A stretch of 64,000 nucleotides of DNA from Basidiobolus meristosporus CBS 931.73 (Eukaryota; Basidiobolomycota; Basidiobolomycetes; Basidiobolales; Basidiobolaceae). Made by a program: the position numbers and the translations under genes. Shown here piece after piece: positions 52,461 to 63,068 of the stretch (position 1 is its first letter; each line of letters opens with the position of its first letter). The stretch covers positions 1-64,000 of the forward strand of contig MCFE01000281.1 of the NCBI GenBank assembly GCA_002104905.1. Direction: 5' to 3'. The notes below the pieces were generated by a model that saw only the letters and a list, made by a program, of their open reading frames with translations, had not been told where the DNA came from and ran no database searches.

Positions 52461-53940
52461 CTTGTTATGAACTACAATTTCTCTTTGAAAAACTCTGCTC
52501 TGATGCATCTGTTTTGGCCTTCTTGTCCCTTGCTGGCACTCTTCTTGCAACCTGATATTTCTTTCCTGCTTGTTTCAAGCTCTCAACTGTAGTTGTGACA
52601 GGCTCCTGTAAAAGCTGCTGGCTTTTATTATTGCCAGGTCCTTCACTTATACTTTGATGGAGAGCTTCTTGAGTGGTACTATGCTTTTTCCTTGATAAAT
52701 GTTGTGCTGGTGCATCTGTGTCCACCAGCTTGTCCCTTATTTGCACTCTGTGGGTTATTACTGACTGTACCTGGTGAGTGGGAGAGCTTGTAGGTCAAGT
52801 CAGTACCACTTGGTTCAGAATAGCTCCAATAGAAGGTAGCAAGGTAATAAAGACTTGTGTTTATTTTGTCCCAAATCTCCTTGTTCTCTTAGTTGGTTCA
52901 ATTGGGTAGATATATATCACTTGGGGGCTTAGACAATAGACAATGTGTTATAAAATAGGGGTGTGAACACCTTCCTGTTATGGTAAGTGTTCTAACTAGA
53001 TAAGGGCCATAAGATACTTACTTAGCATACCAATGCTGGCCCAAAATCAGTTTGCCTGTTTAATCTAAGATAATGCTGGTGGAAAAAGTCAAGTGCATTC
53101 TGCATGGCCTTAAGTCCCTGATGGTCCCATGGTATGCTAGCCTTAAGGTGATGGCATGCCAAGCTTCTGATGGCTACTTGAATATTAGCCCACTCTTCAT
53201 TATTGGACTAAATGGCTTCACTGATCTTCATTGTCTTTGGATTTTTAGGCCTTTGTATAAACACCACATTGTCTCTCACCCATGCTGATAGGGTTTTCTG
53301 TGAGCTTTATCTCTGTGCACTGTTGTTGTGCCTCAAAAACTGTACAGTGTGCCTCTACTGTCACATTGGGAAATAGCTCAATTCTTGGCTGTGACATTAA
53401 GCAACTTGAGTTCCATCTTTGCAGCAAAGATACTGCTTTCTCTACCTGGGATATTGATTGCTATATATGTATTATCCACTAATCCTGTTTCTGGACTATT
53501 TGCTGATTTCTCTAGGGCATCACCTCTATCCTATCAGTCACTGCGCCTAATTGCTTCATTAATACTTTAGTATGAGCAGACATTATACTTGCTAATATGG
53601 GTGGTGGTGAAGTTATGATGGCTACTTGCTGGTCTTCAACTGAGGGTACTGCAATTGCTACATTCTCATCTGCCTGAGCATAATAGTCAGCTTGTGGCTC
53701 TGCAGAGGTTCTCAATTGCCTACTTGACTGTGAGCCTGAGAAGTCTACATTATAACCTTTAGTGGGAACACTGTCAACATGGTACTTTTTGGATGTAGCC
53801 CTGCTTGTTGCACTGAATGTCACAGCAAGCTGTTGTCCAACTGTTCTTCTGCTGCTGTCAGTGGTGGGGTTTGGCTGGGAACCAGACAACTTTGCTTTAT
53901 TTTTGACCGCATATATATGGAAGTGAGTCAAGCCAAAGAG
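52461..53940 (-). mobile_element. Unclassified coding repeat Z (N-terminal part of X/Z)
   Basis: - strand reading starts at 53931 (MTHFHIYAVKNKAKLSGSQP) with a Ser/Thr/Gln-rich region, then VAIAVPSVEDQQVAIITSPPP and MKQLGAVTDRIEVMP. It continues in broken frames (LFPNVTVEAHCTVFEAQQQ; KAMQNALDFFHQHYLRLNRQ) to a Lys/Arg-rich tail QVARRVPARDKKAKTDASEQ at 52480-52580. That tail is the very start of repeat X copy 1, so X and Z look like two halves of one long coding element. No known domain recognised. Confidence 0.55.
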
Positions 53941-54114
53941 GAGATAGTGTTACATATTCACATGTATGTAGTGCAACATCTTTATTTATAATGCTTACCA
54001 TGGCAGGTCATCAGGGAATCTTACATTCATATTGGTGGATGTCTCAAATACAAGACTATCTTAGATTGACATGAGTATTGACTAAAAAGTGATAATATAT
54101 TATTGCAGTGTTGA

Positions 54115-54709
54115 ATGTCAAACTGTTTGCCCCATGGACAAGAATACCTTAATTCATCACCATATGAAAGAGAAAAAAGCCCATGTTGCTATTGTAGCAA
54201 GCCTCTGAGCTATGAAGCATGCAGACAGCATAGGAAGTATTACAAGGATTACAGCCAGTGTTTTACCATACAAGTCATATTTCACCATTCATCAGTTACT
54301 ACCGTACCAACATTTTCTTGCTGGTTAGTTAATACTTCTATATTGGCACTGGGCTGTGTTTATCACCTTGCACAAACTGTGTCAGTTGAGTTTGTGATGC
54401 CTTTAGGCTCACCACAGCCTTTTGAATATGGCCCACAGAGTGATAGCTCTGATGAAGGTTCACTGATGGATTGTAAGCCTATATCCCCTAACAACAGTAC
54501 CACACATGAGCCCAGTCAGATCCCAATATGTAATAAGACAACACCCTTTGAAACAAATGCCAATGATAGTTTATGGAGCCAAGTGAGCCCAGTAATCCAC
54601 ATACTGGTGAATGATGTAATGTTGTGGCTAGAGAAGTGGCATATTTCCACTAATATCAGTAATAGGGGCTTTGAGGACTTATTACTACTTCTGGCCAAAA
54701 TCATTCTGT
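54115..54709 (+). pseudogene. CACTA/Tnp2-like transposase, N-terminal part
   Basis: About 198 codons open from MSNCLPHGQEYLNSSP, with a zinc-binding-like CCYCSKPLSYEACRQHRKYY near the N-terminus, as in fungal Tnp2-type (CACTA, Plavaka-like) transposases. An acidic Ser-rich middle is followed by a helical DVMLWLEKWHISTNISNRGFEDLL segment, at which element Y is inserted (54710). It continues after Y at 55745. Confidence 0.55.
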
Positions 54710-55744
54710 TGTGGTGATTATAAGTCCAATGAAGAGATATGTCCAACACTTCTCAAGTGCTTTATGTGTGGGGTGTTCAATGGGTGTAATCACCTCTGGC
54801 AAAAGCTTGCTAGGAATAGTTGGGTTTTGTCTCTACACTAAAGGGAAAAGTATTGAGCTATAATTCCCAACTTGGTTGTCTTCATAACAAAAGTATGTGC
54901 TGGGTTCTGTTTCCTTAGAGATGTCAATTTACTAAAGCTTCCAAAGTCAAAACAACTGTAAACTCCACCAGCAGGGACTCAATAAGAATGCAGCTGTGGC
55001 CAATAGTTACAAAGACAGCAAAGTAACATTGTCTGTACAAGAACAAACTTGGGAAAGAATCAAATGTAATAAAAGATAACTACTCTGAGTATTCCTCACA
55101 AGTAGTCCCTCCAAGGTCAGTTGGCTGTCAGCATGACTTCCTGGGAGTGTCCTGTGGTCTGGGGCTGGAAGCTCAGGTTGCAGCAGGTAGCAGTGATTAC
55201 ACTAATCAACAAGTTGGTATATTGATAAAGAGATGATGATTTATTTTTGAGGGATTGCATCCCTTTTATTCTTCTCTCACTGGCTAAGTTACCAATGATC
55301 ATGTTCCACAAGGTTCCAGAGATCAATAGAAATCTTAATGACATCAGAATGCACTAAGAGTATTCTCAGTAGGTGCCGGAAGGTTCTAAGTGGTACAGTG
55401 CATCCAACCAATCAGAAATCAGTACTTTGAAACCTGCATAGTATTGGGATACTGTATATGTTATAGAAATGGTAGGGATGGTGATATGGGTTGAGCATGT
55501 GTCATGGGTACTGATGTTGGTACTTGCCTAATATAGAAGCACTTACTGCTAGTAATCTTACATAAAGTGAGTGATAACTTATGCAATAAGAAAAGCATTT
55601 GTAATAGTCAGCTGGCTCATGGGCTAGTACAGATCAAGTAAGACAAGTGGGATAAAACTAAAATAAGTGTTGTATTGAAATAGGGAAGTAGAAAACATGG
55701 GAATGAGCACATCTGTCAGTGGGGATTACTGTGACCCCACTACA
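54710..55744 (-). repeat. LTR-like element Y, copy 2
   Basis: TGTGGTGATTATAAGTCC to CCCCACTACA, 1035 bases, alignable over its whole length with 51057-52127. The flanks TCTGT and CCAAG do not match, so the target duplication is lost or the site rearranged. It splits the Tnp2-like reading. Confidence 0.7.
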
Positions 55745-56545
55745 CCAAGATGTAACTTACCATGTACATGGTACAAGTAGACAACCATCATGCAGCTGGC
55801 AACATATGACCCAGAGATTGTCCTGATTCCAGCATGTGTTAACAGTGGTATGGCATTCATATCCAAAAATGTTACCATTGCAATGTGTCCAAATTGTCAG
55901 GAATTCACTACCATTAAGGGAAAACATTGTTCACACTGCAAACATATCTGCTAATACCCCATCTAAAGAAGCTAATGCAGCTTGACAAATATTGTAAAGC
56001 AATACAGTATTGCATTCATTATTAATCAAGCACAAACATACGCCACATTAGATGGCAAATATTTCAAACAGCTAAGAAGCAAGGACTACCCTGATGGTAT
56101 GTATGACTATGCATTTGCCTTAGCACTTGATAGACTCTCTTTAAGCAAGTAGTCTACCAAAAGATCCTGCTGGCCACTGATTCTCATCAATCTGAATCTG
56201 CTACCCATCTTACAGTATTGGAGCTAAAATCTGATGGTAGTCTCACTGGTATCTGGGCCAAAATCACTGTCTACTGTGGATAACTACCTGTATCCATTGA
56301 TAGATGAATTTGGAATGCTTTCCAGTGGTATATTAGTAAATGTCCATCATGTAAACATGCATATTATTATCTGCATTGGAAATACCCCAGCCATCAGCAA
56401 CATAGCAGGTTTTTCCAAGTACAATGGATGGTATTGCTGTCAAATGTGTGAGATCCAGTGGATTTACTCCATAACTCACACACATTATTATTACACAAAC
56501 ACCTGCACTAAGAACATCATCTTTCCACAGAGATGCAAGTAATGG
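55745..56545 (+). pseudogene. CACTA/Tnp2-like transposase, core part
   Basis: In broken frames: a CPNC...CSHC zinc-binding pair near 55890-55945, DGKYFKQLRSKDYPDGMYDY, LALDRLSL, then WPLILINLNLLP and VVSLVSGPKSL, YLYPLIDEF and GNTPAISNIAGFSKYNGW with CCQMCEI. This order (Zn pair, wPxxLxxxNLPP, GPKS, yLxPLidE, gDxPAxxxxxGxxG, C..C) is that of Tnp2 transposases. The longest open piece is 56234-56542. Several stops; not functional. Confidence 0.62.
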
Positions 56546-57149
56546 GCAGCTAATTACCAAATATTCATAGGGATTTGGATGTCTAAAGAGGCTCAGCATG
56601 CTGGCAGATAAGTACAAAGGAAAGGCATGTGTAAGAGATATCAGTGGAATAGGTAAAATGAACAAGATACCAGCCAATGCACAGCGCACTTGTATCAAAT
56701 GATAACCACAATGAGAAATATGTCTGGTGCATGATCAAGAGTAAATAAAGCAAGAAAATTACCACTCTGAGCAATATAAGTAGATTGAATGAAACTAACA
56801 GTAACTGCACTCTACTACTTGCAGCATGGTTGGAGTTATGGTGTCAGACTGACCACAGCACTATTGAGGTGCTGGCAATATGTGGCACTATCCAGGCAAC
56901 TAGACCACAAAGAAAAAAATTAAGAAAAGGCCAGTAAAATACCATCATAATATCATCTGAATTCCAAGTTTCTGAAAATTGGCAACTCTCAAAATCTCTG
57001 TAGTTAGCTGATGAGCAGGCAAGCAATTGTGCTCTTCAGGAGGAGACTAGGCCAGCAGGCATCCATACCAAGTTTAATAATTAGCCCTGAAATATTGAAT
57101 TAAAAACATTAGCTGAGTATAAGCAAAATACCATTAGAATACCAGCTAA
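56546..57149. other. Unassigned transposon-like sequence
   Basis: Probably the decayed remainder of the Tnp2-like element. Frames are short and nothing is recognisable. A short ATACCAGCT-type direct repetition occurs near 57130-57165. Confidence 0.4.
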
Positions 57150-58652
57150 ATACCAGCTGAAAATCAGTTGAATTCAATTTTGAGATTTTTCATAGATGAC
57201 TTGTATCTCAGCTGTACTCCCATTTTCCATGACTTTAGAGGGAGCACTACAGGCTTATGCCATTATTTACCCATGGGCTTCCATATGCTGTGGTATACAG
57301 CCTTCAATATGTTTTTTAGCACCTCATCTGTCAGTCTTTGCAGCCAGTCCTTTTAATAGTCAGGTATGTTTTCTTGAGCACTGCTGCAGAAGAAGTGCTC
57401 TGTCCACTTCGTGTACTTGTTGATGTTCTAAGGCCTACTGTTGGCAGGAGACTTGCTTAATTTGAAAGCTCTACATTAAGCCATCAGTACCAAATAGTGC
57501 CATAGTGTGCAAGTGAGGTAAGCAGCAGTGTATCAGGCCATTCAGTGTGAAATGTAGCTCACATCAGCAAATGCTTATGGTGCTCAATACAAGTGGCAAT
57601 CTGAACATAGCTGCATAGGCTTATAACATCTTAAATAAATGCATTTCACCTCCTTGGTCCACCAGTACAATCTAACACTATAAACAGTTTGTAATGGTTT
57701 AGTTAGGGCAAATATATACATTTGGCAGATAACCTGCCCTTTACCTGTGCTCATCTGTCCACCTGACAATTCATTGAGCTTTCAGCCCTACATGCGATGG
57801 ATTCTTAAGTGAGCCATAAGTACTTGTTCATGGCACCCATGCTCCTCTGCCTTTGCTGATGCTTAGCATTATGAGTTTTCTATTCAGCATGCCAATGCCA
57901 ACCTAGACTCTGTTTCCCTTTTTGAATCCAGAATAATTCTGAGGAAGCTGGTCAATCATATTTTGCATGTGCTCAAGTTCCTGACAGTCTCATATTATGT
58001 TGGCCTTTAGATGATGCCATATCTGACTTCTTATAGCCTCATGAAGATTAGCCCACTATTCATCATTGCACCCATCCACTTCATAAATTTTCAGTGTATT
58101 TTTACTTTTACTCAGTTACAGATACCATAGACTATCCCTTCAATCGTATAATGGGTTTCTTGGAGGGCTTGCTTATTGTTAACCATTGTTGTGCATCAAT
58201 GACTGCATAGTGCTCCTGCACTAGTACATGGGAAAAAGGCCCAATTATGATCTGAGACATTGAGTTGCCTGAGTTCCTTCTTTGCAGCAATAATACTGCA
58301 GTCTGTACCCAGGATATGGAATGCTCTAAATTCCCTACTCACTCAACCTGTGTTTGCCCCACTTTTTAACTTTTTTGTGCCATTGAACATGTCCTCATAG
58401 GCACTGCACCTAGTTGCTTCATTACTAGTAGTGTTGATGTTACAACAGTTGCGTGCTATTCATTCACTAGAGGCACTGCATTTGCTACATTCTCCCCTGC
58501 CTGGGCATGGTGAATAGGTTGTGGCTCTGCAGATATTGTATACTACCTACATGACTAAGAGCCTGAGGAGTGTGCAGTATTCCCTTCAATGGCCACACTG
58601 TGAATATGGTCATTTTTGGATGTAGCTGCACTTATTACACTGAATGTTGAAG
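57150..58652 (-). mobile_element. Unclassified coding repeat X/Z, copy with both halves
   Basis: On the - strand the part from 58652 to about 57800 aligns with Z (53840-53040), with matches such as WANLHEAIRSQIWHHLKAN. The part from about 57430 to 57230 aligns with X (NINKYTKW, SSAQENIPDY, KDWLQRLTDEVL). The order agrees with Z followed by X in one element. All frames are broken. Confidence 0.55.
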
Positions 58653-59018
58653 TGTTACAAGTCCTGCTATAAGAGTTGTAGAGCAATAGGGAGTTTAGCT
58701 AGTATTGTATTCACTAAAACTTGACTGATTTTTATTGAGGTTCCAGCAGGTCTTATACACATTTTGCCAGATCAATTGCTGACTAATTTTACCTCCTAAT
58801 GTAGGTTATGGCTGATGACTCATTTGCTTTCATCTTCATCACCCAAAAAGATTCTACCTATTCTATCTATTCCTGCCTGATAAGAATCTGCTGATTCATT
58901 TGCTGACTAATGCTACTAATTTGATAGATAACACTGATACACATATAGGCTAAACATGCAACTAATTGATTGGACTAAAAGCTGATCAAACTAAGACATC
59001 AAAAGGTAGATCACAACA
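58653..59018 (-). repeat. 3' LTR of Ty3/gypsy copy 1
   Basis: On the - strand TGTTGTGATCTACC to CTTGTAACA, 366 bases. Its partner type is at 62687-63055. The adjacent reversed purine tract TAGTAGGGGAGAA (59019-59031) marks it as the 3' LTR. Confidence 0.8.
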
Positions 59019-59031
59019 TTCTCCCCTACTA

Positions 59032-60448
59032 AAGTTGAGAGGGTTCTCCTGAATCTCCTTTCTTGTGATACCAATATCTTGATGGTTTGGTTTAGCCAGC
59101 AAGTCTTGTAAGCTTGAGTCTGTCTCTATGGGCCAAATCTTCCTGGATATTCCCTAGTTTGTCCACCAGTTAGTAAGCTCCAAATGGACATTCTCTGATG
59201 ATATTTTAAATATCCTGTTCATTGGGGCTCAAACTTCTTCCAAGAGTTGTTTCTCAGCAATACAAAGTTCCCAACTGTCAATGATTCCAACAATATAGTC
59301 TTATCAAATACCAATATCTTGATGGTTCAGTATTGTCAGCAAGTCTTGCAAGCTTGAGTCTGTCTCTATGAACTAAATCTTCCTGTATATTCCCTAGTTT
59401 GTCCACCAGTTAGTAAGCTCCAAATGGACATTCTCTGATGATATTTTAAATATCCTGTTCATTGGGGCTCAAACTTCTTCCAAGAGTTGTTTCTCAGCAA
59501 TACAAAGTTCCCAACTGTCAATGATTCCAACAATATAGTCTTATCAAATACCAATATCTTGATGGTTCAGTATTGTCAGCAAGTCTTGCAAGCTTGAGTC
59601 TGTCTCTATGAACTAAATCTTCCTGTATATTCCCTAGTTTGTCCACCAGTTAGTAAGATCCAAATGGACATTCTCTGATGATCTTAAAAGGTCCTGTCCA
59701 TTGTGGCTCAAACTTTTTCTGATTATTGTTTCTCAGATATTCAAAGTTCCCAACTGTCAATGATTCTGGTGATATAGTCCTATCAAATCTCTGCTTGATC
59801 TTATCTGCACTTTGAGATACTTTGGTCTGTGCCTCTTGATATCTTTGTTCCAGCTGCTGATGACTGCCTGGCTGACTAAGCTATTCTTCTAAGGTGTCTC
59901 TAAGCTTTGGTTGTGTAAGGTCTCCTGGAATCTTTGGTACACATCCATACACTAAGTAAAATGGCAATTGTTAGGTGGTGTTGTGTACTCTAACTCTGCA
60001 TGCAAAGAGTGCTGGGTCTATATACTCATCCCAACTGCTGACAGCCCCATTTGCATACTTTGGTCAGCATTTTGGAAATAACCAACTAAGTTGCTCAGTG
60101 GCTCCATTAGTTCTATGGTGATATGCCAAGGTTTTCAAGTGTCTGATGTGCTGCATTTCCATGTAAGCTTCTGATGTCCTTGCCATAAAGTTTGCTCCTC
60201 TAACAGATAGAATCTCTACAGGGCATCCAAACTTCATAAGGATCTCATGGTAGACAAAACTTGCAACTTCTTCTTCACTGGCTACAGGTATTGCTTTGGC
60301 CACTGGTCATTTGGTGGCATGGTCAATTGCTACTAGGATCCAACAGTTGCATTTCCTGGTAGTTGGCAGTCTTCCTATAAAGTCAATCCCCCATCTTTCA
60401 AATAGCTGTACAGGCTCTAAGCAAAAGAGTTCAGCAATTCTCTGTGGT
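59032..60448 (-). pseudogene. Ty3/gypsy integrase, copy 1
   Basis: - strand: PQRIAELFCLEPVQLFERWG, then IDFIGRLPTT, the first catalytic Asp in AIDHATK (followed by a stop), AKAIPVASEEEVASFVYHEI, KFGCPVEILSVRGANF, where the second catalytic Asp of the usual DRG is Val, then TNGATEQ with Glu present. The C-terminal part includes FYLVYGCVPKIPGDLTQPKL and NFEYLRNNNQKKFEPQWTGP. Several stops. The C-terminal coding end has become a tandem array (59068-59700). Confidence 0.78.
59068..59700. repeat. 240-base tandem repeat in gypsy pol
   Basis: Units start at 59068, 59308 and 59548 with ATACCAATATCTTGATGG. Units 1 and 2 are identical for the 120 bases at 59161-59280/59401-59520; unit 3 turns into the ordinary integrase sequence after about 130 bases. 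The gypsy copy at 63100 has one unit only. Confidence 0.92.
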
Positions 60449-61151
60449 CCTGGCTTCTGACAATAGTTACAGTAACAAGGTTTTTTTGATTTTGTTGCTT
60501 TTCCATCTTTTCGATGCTCCTTTCTGAGCTGAGTAAAGACTTATCTACAACCTCCTTAGTTTGGCCATTATGCTTGAGATATCCATGGAGAAATTATCCT
60601 TTGATGTAGTCTAAAGTCAGATTGTTGTCTCTGCTTTCAAAAGAAAGTATGGGCTGCTCATACTTGTCTGGTAAGCTGCAAAGCAGACAGAGTGTCTTTT
60701 CTTCATCATCTACACCAGCAATAGTATTGTAGAGTTCTTCTGTAGGTGTCTCCTTATGGTAATGAGTTGTAGTATGTCATTGTATGACTTCTTCCACATG
60801 TTAAAGAGCTTTTTTTCAGATAAAGCTTGCTTGATACTGATCTTGCTCTAAATAACTACTCTAAGAATTCCCATGCTGCTTTGGTAGAATTTGAAGCATG
60901 AATTTGTCCAATGAAGGATTCTTGCACATTGATACATATGGCCTTAAAGGCTTTCTCTCCTTCTCTTGATGCTTCTTCACTTCTTCTGCTGCTCCTTTGG
61001 GCTGAACCTTGCTTCCTGTTACTACATTCCAAAGCTTTCTTTTCTCAAGGTACATCTGTGTCATGATTCTCCAAAGTCTATAGCTCTTCCCATCAAACCT
61101 CTCCTTTACAGGGAAGATGTTTGTATTGCTCTGCTTGCTGGCATATGTCAT
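60449..61151 (-). pseudogene. Copia-type gag fused to gypsy integrase
   Basis: - strand from 61151: MTYASKQSNTNIFPVKERFD, GKSYRLWRIMTQMYLEKRKL, a copia (UBN2-type) gag start. Frames then break, with LCSLPDKYEQPILSFESRDN and LTLDYIKG typical of copia gag, and a zinc-knuckle-like PCYCNYCQKPG at 60449-60480. Directly after it the reading is gypsy integrase (PQRIAELF). The gag differs from that of the dominant copia family. The junction lies in or beside the knuckle. Confidence 0.6.
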
Positions 61152-61430
61152 CTTTAGAATAGATTAGGGCAATTGAGGCTCAAAACCTGTTGCAACTTAA
61201 GAATTGATCTGGAAATAAGGAACTAATCAAGATATAGTGATAGTTGTTGAACTGTTGTTCATTCATAAGGAAGCCTAGTACTTATACCTTTGTAGAAGTA
61301 CAACAACTGTAACACTAAGCAAGGAGAGCTTCTTAACACTTTGGAGAATTTGGTAACAGTTTCATGGTTAGTGCATAATGTTTGGTAAAAGTGCTAATTT
61401 GATCTTGACTATTGGGGAACAATCATAGGA
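61152..61430 (-). repeat. 5' LTR end and primer-binding site of the second copia family
   Basis: On the - strand TTGCAACAGGTTTTGAGCCT precedes the gag start by about 25 bases. GGTTTTGAGCC resembles the GGTTATGAGCC primer-binding site of the main family with one change. Beyond it an LTR-like stretch with GGTATAAGTACT extends to about 61430. Confidence 0.45.
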
Positions 61431-61446
61431 TCATAGATCTGAAGAA

Positions 61447-62190
61447 AGCAACAAATTTAGCTGCCAAATAATGCCAAATAGTCCAATATCTCAACAAGCA
61501 CTTAACAGGTTCCTTGTTGAGATATACTGAGAAAACATTCACCATGATATCAGGCACCCAAAGAGTGAAAATTCTTGGAGTTGTCCAAAAAGCACAACAC
61601 TTTGCACACATGCTTTTGGGGCTGTGTTAACCATAGTCTTCATGATACCATGCCAGGACCATGATAATGTAAGAAAGTACTTCACTTTCAACAACCCACC
61701 AAGTGAAAACCACATAGACTACTTGTTTCCTCATCCACTTATAGTCACTTTCATTATCTCTGAAACTCTTACAAAAAATAATACGCCTTAATCTGTCAAT
61801 CCTTAACATATCTTCTACTGCCAATACAGGAATTGTCCATCTAATGAAAAGTTGACTGGCTGCATGTACCTAGGCTAGAAGGTCAATATAGATATTTTGC
61901 TGCAGGAAAGGGACCTGTGGGGCATTACACAGAAGAGAAAGGCCTGCCTAAAATGTATAACAAGGCTTCAGGCTCAAAAAAAAAGTCCCTTCAACTGCCT
62001 TTGCCTTATTGTTCAAGAGAAATCATTGATTTGATGCACCAGAGCAAAAGAGGAAAAGAATGCCAGAAGGCATTGGAAGACATATGCTGGTTTAGTTCAG
62101 CTGATAAGAATGTATATCTTAGTCTGAGATCCTTTTCTATAAGGATGCTAGAAGAGCTATTTGGTTTTTTAATGCAGTGGTACCCTATGA
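61447..62190 (+). mobile_element. Degenerate copia LTR and gag, + strand
   Basis: LTR-like to TCTTACAAAA near 61772 (AAATTCTTGGAGTTGTCCAA and ACTTTGCACACATGC kept). Then decayed gag alignable with 28660-29030: ERDLWGI, SPFNCLCLIV, AKEEKNARRHWK across frames. It stops near 62190. Confidence 0.6.
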
Positions 62191-62686
62191 AAGATATGTT
62201 GGTCCTGCTAATAGGTCAAATCTGGATCAGCTATTAGCATCCAGCAATTGGTTGTACTTTGACTGCCTTCATGCAAACATATGTTGGAATTATAACAGCG
62301 GCACATTGGCCTAGAGCTAGCACTGTATAATGCTAATGTGCCAATTTACTAAATGGTAATTTCTTTTTCTCCCCCCAATTGCATCATTCCTGTATTTCTC
62401 TCAAGAATCATCCCACTTTATTTATACCAGTTTACCAATGATATTTCCATATGTTACCACCCATTTCAGTGGTCATTTACTCCATTATAAAAATCACCCC
62501 ATTTGAACCTCTATCCACTACAAATGTGGGTATTCCACATACATTTGATTCAAATTAGCTATGGCCTCCTACTCACCAACCTCTACACGCATGTACACCT
62601 ACTACAACTGACACACTCCTATCACCTCAACTCCATGGCTTTTCAGTATAATACTTGCAAAGTTGCCATATTCTGTATATTGATGG
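62191..62686. other. Unassigned stretch with a small inverted repeat
   Basis: GGCACATT at about 62299 and AATGTGCC at about 62335 form a short inverted pair in a region resembling Harbinger subterminal GTGCC motifs. TTATAAAAATC near 62485 could be a TATA box. No gene is supported. Confidence 0.35.
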
Positions 62687-63055
62687 TGTTGCAAGTTTTG
62701 GTATCAGAGTTGTTGAGGAATAGGGAGTTTAGCTGGTATTGTATTCACTAAAACTTGAACTGATTTTTATTGAGGTTCCAGCAGCTCCTTATATACATTT
62801 TGCCAGATCAATAGCTGACTAATTGTATATCTGAATGTAGGCTGTGGCTGATGACGCATTTGATTGCATCTTCATCACCCAATAAGGTCCTACTTAATAC
62901 ATCTATTTGTGTCCAATAAGGATCAGCTGATTCATTTGCTGACTAATGCTACTGATTTGATAGCTTACACTGATATACTGATAGACTAAACATATAACTA
63001 GTTAATTTGACTCAAAACAGATCTAACTTAAACATTCAAGCGGTAGATCATAATA
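62687..63055 (-). repeat. 3' LTR of Ty3/gypsy copy 2
   Basis: 369 bases, on the - strand TATTATGATCTACC to CTTGCAACA, alignable throughout with 58653-59018. Reversed purine tract TAGTAGGGGAGAA follows at 63056-63068. Confidence 0.8.
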
Positions 63056-63068
63056 TTCTCCCCTACTA

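Noticed and set aside
54710-55744. Y considered as a CACTA transposon because it ends CACTACA
   Set aside because: The outer ends read TGTGGTG and CACTACA, so the 5' outer base order is TGT, not CACTA. TG...CA ends, LTR-style TATA/AATAAA spacing and the GTGG duplication fit an LTR better.
59068-59700. Tandem repeat considered as a CRISPR-like array
   Set aside because: Units are 240 bases, directly adjacent, and derived from gypsy pol. There are no short repeats with unique spacers and no cas genes.
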